Source of the DNA: DAORHV01 sp964448405
GTDB lineage: Bacteria > Patescibacteriota > Gracilibacteria > Peribacterales > Peribacteraceae
Length of the DNA stretch: 7,946 nucleotides
Assembly: GCA_964448405.1 (NCBI GenBank)
Contig: CAYUVW010000041.1
Coordinates: 1 to 7,946 of the forward strand
Direction: 5' to 3'
Below are positions 5,498 to 7,946 of the stretch, in pieces. Both the position numbers and the translations under genes were made by a program. The notes beneath the pieces are model-generated. The model was not told the DNA's origin and searched no databases. It worked only from the letters and a program-made list of their open reading frames with translations. Position 1 is the stretch's first letter. The number at the start of each line of letters is the position of its first letter.

Positions 5498-7946
5498 ATG
5501 CACCCGTTCGACCGCTTCACACCGAATGCCAAGCTGGCACTCCAGCTGGCAGAGCAGGAGGCTAAAAATCTGAAGTCGATGTATATCGGCACCGAGCACT
5601 TGCTGCTGGGTCTGCTGAGCATCCCGAAGTCACTGGGCTTCTCCATTCTTACGGGGGCTGGTGTCACGCAGGAAAACATCCGCATTCTGCTGAAGGCCAA
5701 CAAGGTGGCCGACGCGGAAGGTCAGAACGTGAAGCACGGACTCTCTCTGGCACTCAATACCGTCATTGAGCAGAGCGTGATGGTCGCCCACAAGTTCCGC
5801 CACGCGAACATCGGCACCGAACACCTCTTGTACGCGCTCATCAGCAGCGGCAAGAACTCCTCCACCGTGCTGTTGGAGCACATGCAAATCAACCCGCATG
5901 ACCTCCAGACGCACATTGAGGAGATGTTCGGCCAGATCAGCCAGTTCCGCTCGCAGAACAAAAATCTTGAGAGCTCGCTCGAGTCGTTCTTCCAGGGATT
6001 GCAGGGCGCGTTGGTCGGCATGCAGAACCAGACCGACCCCGAGGGCCTGAAAAAGAAGAAGACCGAGGGCAAGAGCAAGACGCCGGTGTTGGATTACTTC
6101 ACCGACGATATGACCGCCAAGGCCCGCGACAAGAAATTGGAGCCGGTCATCGGTCGCGATACCGAAATCGAGCGCCTGGTGCACATTTTGAACCGTAAGA
6201 CGAAGAACAATCCGGTGCTCATCGGTGAGTCCGGCGTGGGCAAGACCGCCATCGTGGAGGGCTTGGCTCAGCGCATTGCCGAGGGCAAGGTGCCAGACAC
6301 GTTGAAAGGCAAGAAAGTCCTGCAGTTGAACATGGGCTCGTTGGTCGCCGGTACCAAGTACCGCGGCGAGTTCGAGCAACGCTTCGACGACATCATTAAA
6401 GAAGCCACCGAGAGCAAGCGCGAAATCATCTTGTTCATCGATGAATTGCACACCGTTGTAGGTTCCGGTTCGGCCGAAGGTTCGCTGGACGCCGCCAACA
6501 TCTTGAAGCCCGCCTTGTCGCGCGGAGCCCTGCAGGTCATCGGTGCCACGACCACCGATGAGTACCGCAAGAGCATTGAAAAGGACCGCGCCCTTGAGCG
6601 CCGCTTCCAGTCGATCATGGTCGAGGAACCAAGCACCGAAGATGCCATCCACATCCTGATGGGCGTGAAGCAGAGCTTCGAGAATTTCCACCGCCTGAGC
6701 ATTTCGGACGCCGCGATCGACGCCGCCGTGAAGCTGAGCAAGCGCTACCTCACCGAGCGCTTCCTGCCCGACAAGGCAATCGACGTGCTCGACGAAGCCG
6801 CCGCTGGCAAGAGCATCACCCAGAAACACGATGCCTCGCCTCGCCTGAAGGAAATCGAGAAAGGATTGAAGGATATTGAATTGAAAAAGCAGTCTGCCGT
6901 GAAGGAACAGAAATATCAGCACGCGCTGAAGCTGCGCAAGGAAGAGGAAGAGCTGATTGCCGAGCGCAAGACGCTGGAAAGCAGCGCCGACGGCGACCGC
7001 CGCTCCCCTGTGGAGATCACCGAGGACGATATCCACGCAGTCATCGCGCGCATGACGGGCATTCCCATTACGCGCCTGATGAAGTCCGAGACCAAGCGCC
7101 TGAACTCGCTGGAGAACGTGCTGCGCAAGCACGTTGTGGGCCAGGACGTCGCAATTCAGAAAATCGCTCGTGCCATCCGCCGCAGCCGCGTCGGTATTTC
7201 CGACTCGCGTCGCCCGATCGGTTCATTCCTGTTCATGGGACCGACCGGTGTAGGTAAGACCGAGCTGGTAAAGACGCTCGCCCGTGAGATCTTCCAGCGC
7301 GAGGACGCACTCATCAAGATCGACATGTCCGAGTTCATGGAGCGCCACAACGTCTCCCGCCTGACCGGAACCACCGCTGGTTACGTGGGCTACGAGGAAG
7401 GCGGCCAGCTGACCGAAACGGTCCGCCGCAAGCCCTACTCCGTCGTGCTGTTCGATGAAATCGAGAAGGCCCACCCCGAGTTCTTCAACATTCTGCTCCA
7501 GATCATGGAGGATGGAACGCTGACGGACGGACAGGGCAAGGTCGTCGACTTCCGCAACACGATCATCGTCATGACCAGCAACATCGGTGCCGACAAGCTC
7601 ACCAAGCAGGCCGGAAAAATCGGCTTCAAGCTGGAGGACGACGCCAAGCGCGAGGAACAGGCCTACGAAGAGAAGCGCCAGGAAGTCCTGCGCGAACTGA
7701 AGGACCACTTCCGCCCGGAGTTCTTAAACCGCATCGACCAGACCATCGTCTTCAACGCCTTGCCGCAGGACGCCATCCGCAAGATCGTACTGCTCCACGT
7801 GAGCCAGCTGGAGAAGCGTCTGAAGGAACAGGGTTACGGTCTGGAGTTGGACGCCAAGGCCATCGGCAACTTGGGTACGCTCGGATTCGATCCCGAATAC
7901 GGCGCACGCCCTGTCCGCCGCACCATTCAGGAGCAACTGGAAGACC
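5498..7946 (+). CDS. clpC: ATP-dependent Clp protease ATP-binding subunit ClpC, 3'-partial
   Basis: ClpC is a hexameric AAA+ unfoldase that feeds proteins to the ClpP peptidase. The window holds 816 codons and ends inside the D2 small domain (GARPVRRTIQEQLED), perhaps 40-70 residues short of the end. Domains in order are a double Clp N repeat (about 1-145, with IGTEHLL at 30-36 and again near 107), a long polar linker (about 146-205), D1, a short middle domain and D2. D1 has Walker A GESGVGKT (243-250) and Walker B FIDE with D315/E316. The middle domain has a UVR-like AVKEQKYQHALKLRKEEEEL (467-486), typical of ClpC and not ClpB. D2 has Walker A GPTGVGKT (581-588), Walker B FDE with D653/E654, and the ClpP-docking tripeptide IGF (708-710). 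The ATG lies 15 nt after CIRCE; no Shine-Dalgarno is present, only CCCCC 6 nt upstream. Confidence 0.97.
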   Translation, partial: MHPFDRFTPNAKLALQLAEQEAKNLKSMYIGTEHLLLGLLSIPKSLGFSILTGAGVTQENIRILLKANKVADAEGQNVKHGLSLALNTVIEQSVMVAHKFRHANIGTEHLLYALISSGKNSSTVLLEHMQINPHDLQTHIEEMFGQISQFRSQNKNLESSLESFFQGLQGALVGMQNQTDPEGLKKKKTEGKSKTPVLDYFTDDMTAKARDKKLEPVIGRDTEIERLVHILNRKTKNNPVLIGESGVGKTAIVEGLAQRIAEGKVPDTLKGKKVLQLNMGSLVAGTKYRGEFEQRFDDIIKEATESKREIILFIDELHTVVGSGSAEGSLDAANILKPALSRGALQVIGATTTDEYRKSIEKDRALERRFQSIMVEEPSTEDAIHILMGVKQSFENFHRLSISDAAIDAAVKLSKRYLTERFLPDKAIDVLDEAAAGKSITQKHDASPRLKEIEKGLKDIELKKQSAVKEQKYQHALKLRKEEEELIAERKTLESSADGDRRSPVEITEDDIHAVIARMTGIPITRLMKSETKRLNSLENVLRKHVVGQDVAIQKIARAIRRSRVGISDSRRPIGSFLFMGPTGVGKTELVKTLAREIFQREDALIKIDMSEFMERHNVSRLTGTTAGYVGYEEGGQLTETVRRKPYSVVLFDEIEKAHPEFFNILLQIMEDGTLTDGQGKVVDFRNTIIVMTSNIGADKLTKQAGKIGFKLEDDAKREEQAYEEKRQEVLRELKDHFRPEFLNRIDQTIVFNALPQDAIRKIVLLHVSQLEKRLKEQGYGLELDAKAIGNLGTLGFDPEYGARPVRRTIQEQLED

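Noticed and set aside
5630..7132. Long open frame on the minus strand opposite clpC (about 500 codons)
   Set aside because: It is the complement of a fully recognisable ClpC with intact motifs; long antisense frames are common opposite GC-rich, highly biased genes.

Overview
This window (about 53-57% GC by eye) looks like chromosome from a candidate-phyla-radiation (Patescibacteria) bacterium, perhaps a Peregrinibacteria/Peribacteria-type lineage. That is inference from gene content: a small two-helix T4SS_pilin-family protein of the kind common in these genomes, several short unrecognised proteins, compact intergenic spaces, and no convincing Shine-Dalgarno sequence in front of any start codon. 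TGA acts as an ordinary stop, which argues against the Gracilibacteria/SR1 code.

Layout, left to right. (1) A multi-pass membrane protein of unknown function (+), possibly cut by the left edge, closed by a strong intrinsic terminator. (2) rplA, ribosomal protein L1 (+), as a single-gene unit with its own promoter, a leader resembling the L1-binding RNA fold, and its own terminator. (3) A 166-residue unknown protein (+) with a TTGACA promoter that overlaps the rplA terminator T-run and appears to start transcription at the ATG, so probably leaderless. (4) A minus-strand pair: dusB (tRNA-dihydrouridine synthase) followed by a 135-residue unknown protein. (5) Divergent from dusB, a plus-strand pair: a T4SS_pilin-like membrane protein and, 10 nt later, an AI-2E/PerM-family transporter. 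(6) clpC (+), a double-AAA unfoldase under a CIRCE (HrcA) operator, truncated by the right edge after 816 codons.

The genes cover translation (rplA, dusB), envelope functions (the first gene, the pilin-like protein, the transporter) and protein quality control (clpC); they do not form one pathway. The best regulatory observations are the putative L1 autoregulatory leader, the CIRCE site at clpC and the leaderless-type promoter at 1479-1513. I do not see a clearly new multi-gene system. The least explained items are the three unrecognised proteins, the palindrome upstream of the rplA promoter, and the long linker in ClpC.
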